Assembly: GCF_963678635.1 (NCBI RefSeq)
Contig: NC_087064.1
Coordinates: forward strand, 29,364,189-29,428,188
Reading direction: 5' to 3'
Length of the DNA stretch: 64,000 bases
Source of the DNA: Symsagittifera roscoffensis
Taxonomy: Eukaryota > Xenacoelomorpha > Acoela > Convolutidae
The position numbers were made by a program, and so were the translations under genes. Below are positions 45,770-56,339 of the stretch, piece after piece (the stretch's first letter is position 1; the number at the start of each line of letters is the position of its first letter). The notes beneath the pieces are model-generated. The model was not told where the DNA came from, did no database searches, and saw nothing but the letters and a program-made list of their open reading frames with translations.

Positions 45770-47640
45770 TCTTAGTAACGTGGAACAAATGCCTGTTGAT
45801 ATCGCAAGGTACTCACGCATATTTGATTAGTAACACGCATCATCACTTTATTTCCGTGTTTGGTGAATATTAAAAAAAAAACATAATTTTTTTTCAGATC
45901 ATTTTTTATTACAAATGCGAGAAACCGAGTCTGAAAATAATGAATTTTCACAAAGATTTTTTTAAAATCAAAACACGGAATGAAAGAGAACAAGGGCTGT
46001 GAACTCTAACTTTTTTTCTTGGTTTTGTTATTTCAATTTACTTTTTTTTCAATTTTTCTTGTTGGACAACGCAGAAAAGATAAGCGCTTCTTAAAAACAT
46101 TGATCAATTTTTTTCAGATTTTTATTTCAATGGTGTTTCAGCGTATCAAAATTGTGTTTTAAAAATGCGAAAGATGATATAACCCCAATGATATAACAAG
46201 GTTCTCATGCACACTTCATTAGTACACATGCATCTTGACTTTAAATTTTTTTGTAAAGAAATTAAAAAAAAAACAAGTTTTTGTTTCAAAACAAAACAGC
46301 GGAAACTGAGTATCTGAAATGAAATTTGATGATAATTTTTCTCATTTAAAACACAGAATGAATGAGAACAGGGTTTCTTGTTTTTTGTTGATTTTTTTTC
46401 ATATCACTTTTTTAATGTTTCTCCGCGGACAACGCAGAGAAGATAATTGCTCCTTATGATCATAATTGAATTTCATTCAATTTTCAGTTGCTGTTTCAGC
46501 GTAGCATGTTTATTTTCAGTAATTAGAAAGAACTGCCCCGCTGATTTCGCAATATTCTGATATGAATTTCATTAATATACATGCATCTTGAAATTTATTT
46601 CAATTTCAATGAAATTTAAAAAAACCATAACTTCTTTCAACTGTTTTTTACAACAATTGTTTGAAACTAAGTATACGAATTAAAATCAACGTTGATTAAT
46701 TTCAATCAAAGATGGGAATAATGGAGAACAGGAGTTATGGAATCTTGTTTTCTTTTTTGTTTGTTGATTATTTCAATTCAAGTTTTTGTGAAAACTTCTC
46801 CTCGGAAAACGCAAAGAAGATAAGTACTCGTTATCAAAGTGAATCAATTTTTTCAGGTATTTTTCAAATGTTAATTCAGCTTATCAAGTTTGTTTTTTAC
46901 TAAAGTGTAAGAGCTGCCGCGCTTACATTGCAAGATACTCATGCACATTTCAATAGTACATATGCGTTTTTACTTTTACTTAAGACTAATTGAATATGAA
47001 ATTTTAATTGAATACGATTCCTTTCTATCAAAAGAATGAATGATGGAAAACAGGGGCTAAAAAATAAAAAAAAAATCGGATTTTTTGTTCTCTGTTTCAT
47101 TATAAATTTTTTCCAATATTTCTCCGCGGACAACGCAGAGATAATAATTGCTCCTTAAGAACATGAATGAAATTTTTTGAGTTTTTTCTAATTGTTGTTT
47201 CAGCGCATCAAGTTTCTTTTTGGTTTCTGGAAAGAACTGCTACGCTGATATCGCAAGATACTCTTACACATTTAATTAGTATACATCCATCTTCAAGATA
47301 TTTTTGTTTTTAATGAAATTTAGAAAAAACCAGGACTTTGTCAAAACATTTCTTAGTACAACTGCGAGAAAATCAGAACAGGGAATGAAAGCGAACAGGG
47401 GTTATGAACTTTTGTTTTTTTGTTGAGTTTCGTCTAATTCATTTTTGTTTCTGCGCGGACAACGCAAAGAAGATACTTGCTGCTTATAAACATGAACCAG
47501 CTATTTCAGTTTTTTAAATTGTTGTTTCAGAGTATCAAGTCTTTTTGGTAACTGAAAAAAGCTGCTATGCTAATATGGCAAGGTAGTCATACAAATATTG
47601 ACTTTTTTTTCATTTTTAAGGAAAATTAGAAAAAACTAAG
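45770..47640. repeat. Tandem array of diverged units of about 325-380 bp
   Basis: Two anchor blocks alternate. 'ggacaacgcagagaagataa' occurs at about 46065, 46427, 46804, 47129 and 47457. 'gatatcgcaagatactcatg' with an 'attagtacacatgcatcttg' follow-on occurs at about 45800, 46190, 46541, 46922, 47250 and 47573. About five and a half units, quite diverged, so old. No coding frame spans units. Confidence 0.85.
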
Positions 47641-47815
47641 TTTTCAGTTTTCAAATTTGAATTTGTTTTCAGTTTCTGTAGATTTAATTCTTTCATTCGC
47701 TTTTCTCCTTTTTCCTCATTTGTTTTTTTGCTTTTTTTTTTTGCGTCAGGTAAAATGCGCATTTTTTTCCCGAAGATGTGTCATTTTTGTCGCGCTTTTT
47801 TCGTTCGTTCGTTCT

Positions 47816-48445
47816 TCACAACTCTTTTTTTGGATAGCTCACACTCGACAACTCAGCAAAACTGTTCACTGTAACTAATTCAGTTGCAATGTTGCTATTT
47901 GTGACAAAAACAGATACCAAACAACTTTTTGTTGACGTTCTCAACCCTTTTATATTGGCCTCTGCTTCAATAATTTCTTCGTAGTTTGGTAGTTTTCCAC
48001 TGACATAAATAAATATACCATTCAACTCTTTTCAATTTTTCCAACGAGCTGAGAAAAATGATGTCCATTTAGTCGAATTACCAAAAAATATGACTCTGAC
48101 TGCTCAATAAAAAAATCATTGCCAGTCCCTGGTAAAACATGGTGCGATCAGCTCAATAATCGATGCCCAATCGATGCGTAATACAATTTGATACTTAGAT
48201 GCGTCAAATGGTGGTTTACAGATCACAAGGCATTTTTTCCGGCTATATATTTGCTGTGCGCGTAATTGCACTTTCATTTCTTTCCGCTTCCGTTCCATAT
48301 TTTCACTTTTTCTTGTGCAAACTTTTTTTTCCGATTTCACTTTTCCCCACTTGTTTATAACGATTTTCCATTTGTGATTTCAATTGGCGCATCTCTGACT
48401 CCACTGTTAGTTTCATAGCATCTGCAGAAAAAAATTGTTTTGGCT
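47816..48445 (-). pseudogene. Decayed coding region with coiled coil, unknown family
   Basis: From an acceptor-like 'tttttttctgcag' (- strand, about 48450) a frame reads MKLTVESEMRQLKSQMENRY, a coiled coil, then ORF 48340-48116 with a basic segment and PPFDASKYQIVLRIDW. After frame changes, ORF 48025-47816 continues with GKLPNYEEIIEAEANIKGL and a basic end. The pieces read as one protein with three or so frameshifts. No domain recognised; host pseudogene or transposon ORF. Confidence 0.35.
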
Positions 48446-48450
48446 TCGGG

Positions 48451-49682
48451 AACGTTCTAGGTTTTCTTTTTTCTTTTTTGTCAAAGGATCAAAACTTTGA
48501 GCACAATTTATTTTTATTCTTTCGACAAACTTCAACTTTTATCTGGCAATCTCGACCAAAAATTTATATAAGCTTTAAAGTGTTTAAAAAGATAGGCGAC
48601 ACAGAGGCAATAAGTATGGCGTGTGAGTTCAGCAAGAGAGAGTCTTGAGTGGACAGAGAACTCAATTTGAACATTTTGGAAAGCAAATGGTTTAAAATTT
48701 GTTTTTTTTTGCAGTTTTTGATTGTTTTTCCGGGCTTTTCTTGAAAAGAAAGTGATGTTTTGCAAATCAGTTGAGAGTTTAATATCTCCGTTTATCCTTC
48801 AAATCTACTTAAAATTTGTTGAGTTTGAGTTAGTAATACGACTTTCTTTCTATCATTCTTAAATTTTTACATATACATAAATCTGTCTACTCCTTATTTT
48901 TTGATCTATTGCTTGACATCTATTTAAGTTTTTGCATGAATTTTTTCTGTTGTATATTTCTGTTGAAGGATTTGTGTTTCAGTCAACAGATCAAACAAAA
49001 TCTGTCAAAAATTTTTCTCTTGAAGCATTTTTTTACTCGACAGTTTATTTGTCAACAGTCGACATTTTTGAGGTAATCAGCTGAAAAGTATTTCACCATA
49101 ATTAGGAGGGGAGAAAACTAAAATTTTCAATGGAATAACACAGGAAAAAACGGCAATTTGTGCCCTCAAATGTAAATTGGCCTAAGCCTGCAAGCCATTG
49201 TGCTAAGATATCTGTTAGTTTCGTTAACAAAACAAAATCTTTGAAGTCGGGTAGCTTTTTTCTCTTTTCAGGCGTTGGTTTTACTGTTACGTTTAAAAAA
49301 ATACACGAAAAAAATTTTGGAATCAAAATTTTAATTTATTAAGTCAGAAAACAGGTCAGCTGTATGCAAAGAACTAATCTACTAGCTAAATCTTTATAAA
49401 ATTATGTATTTCAAACTTCACAAGAAAAGAATTTTTGGAAATCTTTATGAGATAATATAAGGAACGCTCGTTATTGACATTTGTTTTTTTATTGTAGACT
49501 CATGAAGACAAAAACACGGAGATAGAAAACCCAAATTGTATGGAGTACAAATTTTAGGGAGCCTGCTAGTCTAGTGGTTTGCTTAATGAAACCGACTTGT
49601 TTCATTTTTTCATATTACAATCTTAAATTCTAAGCGACAAAAAACCTCCGACTTTTCTTGTTTCAATTGAAATTTTTTTTAT

Positions 49683-49726
<44 letters not shown>

Positions 49727-50670
49727 TGTTCTTTTTCTTCACCCCCCTACACCTCACACGAACATAACTTTTATGGTGTAACGAGTGTTTTTACAAGGTT
49801 AATTATGAAGACCAATTCTGTTTGTCATAGCTTAATTAGTCCCAATGTCAATTATCGATTTTCATAACAATCGAACAATGTGAACAAAATTTTTACTTAA
49901 AATTTTTTGCAGGTCTCAGGAAAAATAAAAATAGTCAAATGTCTTCCTTCTATATCTCATAAAATAACTGAAGTTGTATTTTTATGGGTTTTCAAAAAAA
50001 CTAATGGTCCAAAATCTTCTCAAACGTGACACAACAATTCGTCCGAACCGCTTTTTTGACAAAAGCCACATTTCTAAGGATTTATTAAAAGCCAAAATTT
50101 GCAGCTAGCAACTTTTCATAGCAGACTAGAATTTATAACGGCTTCAATTTTTGATCAGATAAAAAAAAGATGAAAAAAGAAACTAGAAGAAGTATTCATT
50201 GGAAAAAAACTGCAATGTTTCCTCGATGCAAAAAGCGCAAAAGTATGTTTTAAAACTCAATACACGCACGGGTTATAAAACGCAATCCACTTGTTTGGTT
50301 TTTAAATTAAAAACAGCAAAATTGTTCTTTGTTGTTCCGACTTTCATTTAATCCTTAACTGATTTTTGGGAAATAAATTGTTTGTAATCTGCTATTTTTG
50401 GACTGCCGAGATCAAACTATAAGTGCTAAAACTACCCGGTCTGAAGTTTCACCGCGTTAACCATCGATTTTTCTGTAGTATCCTAGCAGTCGCTAATTTC
50501 CGGCGCTGATTCATATTTAATTCAGAGTTTTTTCATAGCTAAGCCTGAAATATTTCAGAGCTATTTCAGTAATGATTCCGGAGAAACTCAGCGCTAAAAC
50601 TTCCAGAAGCTTTTAAATGAGACAATGACTTGATATACCCTACAAATTCCGAGTGTACAAGGATTCGAGG
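48451..50670. other. No gene recognised; TA microsatellite at 49688-49723
   Basis: A (TA)n tract of about 36 bp. 49555-49600 resembles a tRNA A box (TAGTCTAGTGGTTTGC) but lacks a B box. 50333 has a short family A end. Confidence 0.5.
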
Positions 50671-50740
50671 CGCAGAGGTAGGATAGATGTCTGCTAGGTT
50701 GATGGTTGCAGGATCAAACCCCTGTTGTTAACAAATTTTG
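50670..50740 (+). repeat. tRNA-like segment, possible SINE head
   Basis: GAGGCGCAGAGGTAGGAT resembles a pol III A box and, 30 bases on, GGATCAAACCC resembles a B box with a T-arm-like CAGG...CCTG pairing. The acceptor stem does not close, so it is not a functional tRNA gene. Confidence 0.35.
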
Positions 50741-50928
50741 CTCTTTTTATAGGTTTTTTTATTGCTGAAAATTAGGCAAATTAGCAGTACCCTATCGATA
50801 AACTTTAAAATAGTGGCAATGAGCGTCATTCGTCATTAATTCATTATTGGTGATCCCTGTTTTTTTTTCTATCGCTAATCAACCAGGGTAGTGGTTTATT
50901 CATACACGGATTTAATTGGAACTACAAA

Positions 50929-50964
50929 ACAATCTCCTACCCCTTTCATGAAGGGGGAGATTGT
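50929..50964. repeat. Perfect-armed hairpin
   Basis: ACAATCTCC (50929-50937) is inverted as GGAGATTGT (50956-50964) with an inner CCCTT/AAGGG pairing; almost the whole 36 bp can fold. Resembles the tip of a foldback element. Confidence 0.55.
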
Positions 50965-51448
50965 TAAATAGATCAAAATTGTCGATTTCGCAATCAATCA
51001 GAGTGCAGCTCAATTCAAGCTCTATTGCTAAATTTTTTTAGTAGGAAATTGTTAGTAGGAAAATCGGTTGAATCATTTCGTGACATTGCTCGCTTTTTTG
51101 GTGTATGCCCTTATCGTTGATGTGCGACCTCGTCGACTTCAACACAATACAGATGTCTGAAAAGATTTTTTGTATCTTTTCTGATACAATTGACCTACAA
51201 ATGGTTCTATTAAAAGTTAAATTCATCCCCAAATGTCTTTGTGCGTCAATCAAACTTTATCCAATCATGACAAACAAATTTCAATCAAATGTTTTGTTTC
51301 AACAACAGACATTTTGCCTTGAACTTAAACTTCTTCAAAACTGTGTTTACGATTAACAAATATATTTAAAAAACAGATGTTTGGTTGTAATTGTTAATTA
51401 CAAAAACAAATATCTCAAAGACAGTATATTTACTTGAACCATTCTGTG

Positions 51449-51686
51449 ATGAGAGCCACTATTCCAGAGTTCTCATATTTCTTAGCATTTATTTCGGTAT
51501 GCCAATGTCGATTTCGGTTAATATGCCCAAAAGCACCAGCTTTACCAGCAATTGATCTCTCGGAGCTCATCGGAAAATGGTACGAAATTGAGAAATTTGA
51601 AGTCAGCTTCGAAAATGTCTTCAACACCTGTAGTTTCGTTGAATTTTCTGCATACAAAACGTATAACATAACCGAAATCATCACAG
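51449..51686 (+). CDS. First exon of a third lipocalin gene
   Basis: ATG at 51449 with a hydrophobic leader (FSYFLAFISVCQC), then LICPKAP, the G-x-W motif in LSELIGKWYEIEKFEVSF and FNTCSFVEF with the second Cys. Closest of the two relatives to the gene at 28.4 kb (WYEIEK). Ends at donor ACAG|GTGAG (51687) in phase 1, as in the other two genes. No second exon was recognised; a 10-kb LTR element begins 230 bp downstream, in what would be the intron. The gene may be disrupted or may continue beyond the element. Confidence 0.8.
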
Positions 51687-51915
51687 GTGAGATACTATTC
51701 TTTATCTTCTCGAAAACTAAATTAAGCTATGTTAAAAGTGTTCAATCAGTAAAATCATTAAGGAGTCCTAGATTGAGTTTTGTTGGTGCGTGAGCAATGT
51801 CTCGAGAAATTCAGAAATTAATTTTATGATGATTGTCTTTGATTGATTTTCACGTTTTGCAAATCGGCTCACTGCACACAACGTCTCTGCTAATAAATTG
51901 AGCGTACGGGCATTG
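51687..51915 (+). other. Presumed intron 1 of the third lipocalin, up to the LTR element
   Basis: Begins GTGAG. No acceptor plus lipocalin-like continuation found before the insertion. Confidence 0.5.
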
Positions 51916-51919
51916 ATAC

Positions 51920-53068
51920 TTTACTAAGCGATCATTGCTGGTTGAATGCTTAGTAATTTTATCCTAAGTTATAAGTCTCACCTTAGATCGTCAAGTTGTC
52001 TTGACAAAAATTAGAGTAGAAACAATATTTAGAAAAGGTATGAATTAATTAGTTGGTTAAATACAAAGCACTGGGTTATTAGATTATATAAACGAATCGA
52101 ACAGCTTAAGAAAATTTACCTATGAGGGGAGGTTGAGTTAATCATATTTTGTTCATCAATATTTTATCTTCTTTCTAAGGTCGATGGCTGATTAGTGTTC
52201 TTGGGTCGCCCTTGATTGTGTCCACTTCGGCACTTCTGGTTTGGTCGTCAGTATCGTCTTGCCGTAGTCCTTTTGGTACTTGTAGTCCAGACTTCCTCAG
52301 GTGTGGGTATCTCGAGTATCTCGATTTATAATTTTATCGAACTTTAAATGAGAACTTATTCACTATTTTATTTGCGAAAAAGGCTAGTTTAATTTTATTG
52401 TAAAGGCAGAAAAGAAAACTTATTTATTTTGAAAGGATCTGACTGAAGAGATCTGACTTGCTGCTTACTGAGCAAAATGAAGCACCGAAGATTTCAGGCC
52501 AGTCCTTTTGCTCGTAAGCATAAGCCGGCGGCTGATTCAATCTTTAATTATTTAGGTTTCACCTGCTCCTTTGTTCTCCCTTTCTTATAAGGGAATTTTC
52601 AACTAGTTTTTATTTGATTTTTTCAAATCAAATATCTTTAACTTATTAGTCCCCTTTGATAAAAACAGCAGCCTTCAGTTTAACTGATTAAAAATTCATA
52701 TTACTCTCTCTGATGCATCATATTGCAGGTGCATCTCTGCTTAATCAAAGCAAGGAGAATTTCAATGCAGCCGGCAAGGCTGCTAAATATTTATCCAGTT
52801 TGTTTCAAGTTAAGTTAAAAGGGACGTATTATTAATCGCCGCCCTTTTAAAATTTTGTGCATGAAAAAATGAGAAAAATTGGACAAGTATTTAAAAAGGA
52901 GTGGATTAACGAAACAAGATTTTATAGTCCTAATAAGAGTAAATCAGTCAATATCTGATTTAGTGAAAAGAGGCTTTAATTTAAATGGCACGCTCCAATT
53001 TAGAATTGGGTCGTTAAATGAACAATTAAGACAATGGTCTTTTCTGTGTAGTATTTCTCAATACTACA
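51920..53068 (-). repeat. 3' LTR of element 3
   Basis: Matches the 5' LTR in two parts: 51920-52150 with 60576-60797, and about 52365-53068 with 61258-61971, a few percent diverged. The middle (about 52151-52364) has no match in the 5' LTR. The outer start TGTAGTATT is followed by its own inverted copy AATACTACA. Confidence 0.75.
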
Positions 53069-53090
53069 ACTCACCCCTTTTTTTAGAAAA
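53069..53090 (-). other. Polypurine tract of element 3
   Basis: On the - strand AAAAAAAGGGGTGAGT leads directly into the 3' LTR start TGTAGT. Confidence 0.6.
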
Positions 53091-53263
53091 TTAAGCTGTT
53101 TGATTCTTACAGTTACCATGGTGAAAATTTAAACACTTTAATGATTAAATACTATAGTTATAACCTTTAAAAAGAACATCAAATGAAAAAGTTATGTAGA
53201 TAGGTTAGGTTAATGGACTCAAATTTATATAAGGTTTTTGTTCTCAATAGCTCTAAATTTAGT

Positions 53264-53950
53264 CTACAGCTTCCTTCCGGCTTCTAGCTCCACATTGTAC
53301 GATCTGAGGATCGCTATTTTCCTCTGTGAAGCCTCGAGTTTTTGTTGTAACTTGACGATTTTCTTTCTTTTGATTTTGTTCTTAATTCGCAGTCTGCTCA
53401 TCCCGTCCGTAAACTCTTGAATATCGTCTTGTTCTTCCTGTTTGGGTTTTACATAGTTCGGGAAGGCATTTATTCCCTCAAACGGGATGGTAACTTGCGT
53501 TCCCCCAGCCTTCAGGTTGTAGCCTTGCTCTTCTCTCTTCTTTAGTTTTCAGAAGTTGGTTTCCTCCTTTATCACCACTTCTTGTTGGGTTATGAACTCG
53601 ACAGGCATCATCGTTTTTTCCATTGTCGTCGAGTTGACGACTTCAATAAACGATGGCAGTTTCCATCTGTTATAATTTTGCTTTAATGAGTACTTTAAAC
53701 TCGTTATATATTTTGGATTTTCCGTATCCAATTTGGCTTCTCTGCACTTCTGTAGTTCCAATCTTTGAGTCAAACTGGGAAAATTCCGAGGGTTCATATT
53801 CAACCCGTAGTCCATTGACAAAGATTGTACTGCTACAGGTTTTCGTTGTTTCTTCCTGAGAGGCAGCTTTCTTTTAAACTCCTCTGCTGGGTCTGTATTT
53901 CTGCAGTTCCAGTTTAAAATTGGGTCATATTCCATTTTGCTAAACATCAA
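53264..53950 (-). CDS. Element 3 ORF with basic coiled coil, one in-frame TGA
   Basis: Frame 53950-53549 (133 codons), a TGA, then the same frame continues to 53264 for about 95 codons. The end reads RLRIKNKIKRKKIVKLQQKL..., a basic stretch followed by hydrophobic residues at a and d heptad positions over about 28 residues, with an Asn at an a position, bZIP-like in pattern but without the N-x-x-A-x-x-S/C-R signature. Stop readthrough, a mutation or a short N-terminal product are possible. It sits where env would lie in a gag-pol-env element but has no leader or membrane helix. Confidence 0.5.
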
Positions 53951-55599
53951 TATAAAATGACCAAATATTCAAAATCCCGAATTACATTCGGATATTAAGG
54001 CTAATTATCAAATGTTTGAATAATGAAGGACAAAGTGTAAAATTGTATATATATATATATATATATATAAAAGGTGGAAAATATAATCTTGTGGTTTCAC
54101 ACAAACCCACCACGGAAAACAAATGAAGAAAGACTATCATGGTGTTTATTAACCACAGGAATACAACTGAAGAAAGACGATCATGGTGTTTGTTAACCAC
54201 AGGAATAAAGCATTTCCGACACTGAGTTAAGCTCAGATAGTAAATTTATGTAGTCAAAGCAAAAATGGAAATTTGGGCATTAATTAACCCCTAATCTTAA
54301 ATGTATGTTCACCTGGTTGTCAAAACCAGCAATTTTTGTTACATTTTTTGACAGAAATTAGAAAAGATTTGAATTAGAATCAAATCCAAATGAAATATTG
54401 TAGTAAAGGAAAATTAAACAGACAATTTTCAAACTGTATAATATTCAAAAAGATAAGTTTATTAGTTTTTCTTTGGTTTTAATCCCCTGCACCAATCCAT
54501 ATTCACAGTTTTAGTAAAGAGAAGTTCAATTGATTTTAGGGATGTCAAATTTTGTAAATAATCATAATAATGATTTCGTTCAATTATCAAAGTGTTGCTT
54601 AGGAAATTTTTTTTATTTAAGGGTTTAAATGCCTGCATGTTGTGGATTTTGAACTACCAAATTGATATTTTGGCAAAAGTGTGAGGAGCGAATCATAAGA
54701 GTCTCAAAGGCTGCATACAGCCACCAACAAGCATTTGCGTTGTTGAAAAAATATGGTACCATAATTTTAAGAAGGCTACATAAAGCCACCAACAAATTCT
54801 GGCATAAATCTGCGGCGGGTCGGGTCGAAAAACGTTGTTCGCCCATTTTATGATAAATAATTTTGATGAAAATTTTACACAATGTGTTGAGAAGAAAGGA
54901 GGTGATATTTCCTTTTTTGACGAATTTCTTCTAGTTTGCATTTTGTAACTTTAAAACTACAAAGATAATAATTAATGTCATCGGTCCCTACTTGGGCCCT
55001 AAGAGGAATCCGATGGTGCTAATTAACTTCGCAGAAATAAGTTTGATACAATTTTACATTGGCTAGTTCTTTCATCAAAAGTTTCACTCTATTAATTCTC
55101 TTTATTGTACGTAGGGTAATTTGACATTCCCTTAAGTGTAATACTGAATTTTCAGTTAATAAAACCGCCTGAAAATGAAAATATTTCTAGACTCGTAAAA
55201 CTGTAAAATTTTAAACTCCTGGCCTTTTGCCATTTTTTTTGCAAATACCTTGAAGTCGAAAAACGTTTTTGTCTGAGCCATTGGGTTCCGATCCCTCTAT
55301 CTTTATTTGATTTTGAGGATGGTCCAAAATTGTTAGCGTACTTGACTGTTTTCGATCTCGGTTAAGAATTAAATCCGTGTTCATACATTTTGGCATATCC
55401 TTTTGGGTGTCATACAGAACCGCTATTCATTGTCGTATATTTGTATCATAATACTCGTAATCTTATTTTTTAATCATAATAAATTAAATTTACTGCTCAG
55501 TATACAAAACGTTAGGTAAATTTCATAAACTTGAAGCGTTATAAAAGCTTTAATGAAAACTTCCCATTTATAATTAATTTAAAGCAGGAAGAAATGGGT
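53951..55599 (-). other. Element 3 interior without recognised gene
   Basis: Holds a (TA)n tract (54046-54069), two 42-bp repeats with 'gaagaaagac.atcatggtgtttgttaaccacagga' (54124-54207), and two segments with 'ggctgcatacagccaccaacaa' and 'aggctacataaagccaccaacaa' (54708, 54773). The 61-codon ORF 55211-55396 is not assigned. No RT blocks found. Confidence 0.55.
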
Positions 55600-56339
55600 T
55601 TATTTTATTTCTATGTTTTCAAACGTCTGGCCTATTACACCTTTGTTTATATTTACTTTTGATGCTTTGGAATTTTTTAGTACGATAGGCATTGACTTAA
55701 TTTCATTCCTACAATAAGTGCTTTTTGCATTAATGCCTTTTTGTTCTAAAGACTTACCAATTCTAAACAATGTTCCTAATTTGAAAACTATGCCTGCTGG
55801 AGAAAATGAAATTACGCGGGATGATTTTGGTGCAATAGTTATATTTTTATCAAGAAGTACATTTTGATAAAAGCTTAGATATGGATAACTTTTGCTTCTT
55901 ATAATACTGATAGGAACTGTTATATTTGGGTATTTTTTTAATCCTAAGTTCAAGTTTGGAAAGTTTATTGATTTAATGTTGTGAGAAATGAAATCCATTC
56001 CTAATATATTTAGATCGCATCCATCCTTGGCTGAAATCCATGCTTTAATTTTTACCGGATTATCAGTGTTTGTCCCAAAAGTTGAGTCAAAATTAGTATA
56101 ACCTATAAGTTTAAGTTTTTCTCCATTAACAGCAACTGTGTTTGATCTACATTTATTCAGCTGTAGAGGCTGTATTTTACAATATTGTTCATAACTGTCA
56201 AAATTATTAAGCGAACATGTTGCTCCAGTGTCTAGTAGAAATTGGGTTTCCAAACCGTTATTTTTATTTTTGTCTCCGACGGGATGTTGGTATAAGTTAA
56301 TATATAATTGTATTTTTGGTTCAGACGGAGATTGATCTA
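55600..56339 (-). CDS. Aspartic protease of element 3, reached by -1 frameshift
   Basis: The frame is open from the gag stop region. LLDTGATCSL (near 56220-56250) is the retropepsin active site, and DLNILGMDF (about 56000-56025) the hydrophobic-Gly motif before the C-terminus. The rest to 55600 resembles the protease-RT linker of the pol at 23.4 kb (VNINKGVIG against VTINKGTKLG), but a stop then ends the frame where RT should begin. There is no AUG near the start, so expression is expected as a Gag-protease fusion. Confidence 0.85.

Noticed and set aside
45770-47640. CRISPR-like array because of regularly spaced blocks
   Set aside because: Units are hundreds of bases long and diverged, spacers are not unique inserts, and the DNA is eukaryotic.
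49550-49620. tRNA-like start with A box TAGTCTAGTGGTTTGC
   Set aside because: No B box, no T arm and no closing acceptor stem follow, so neither a tRNA gene nor a convincing SINE head.
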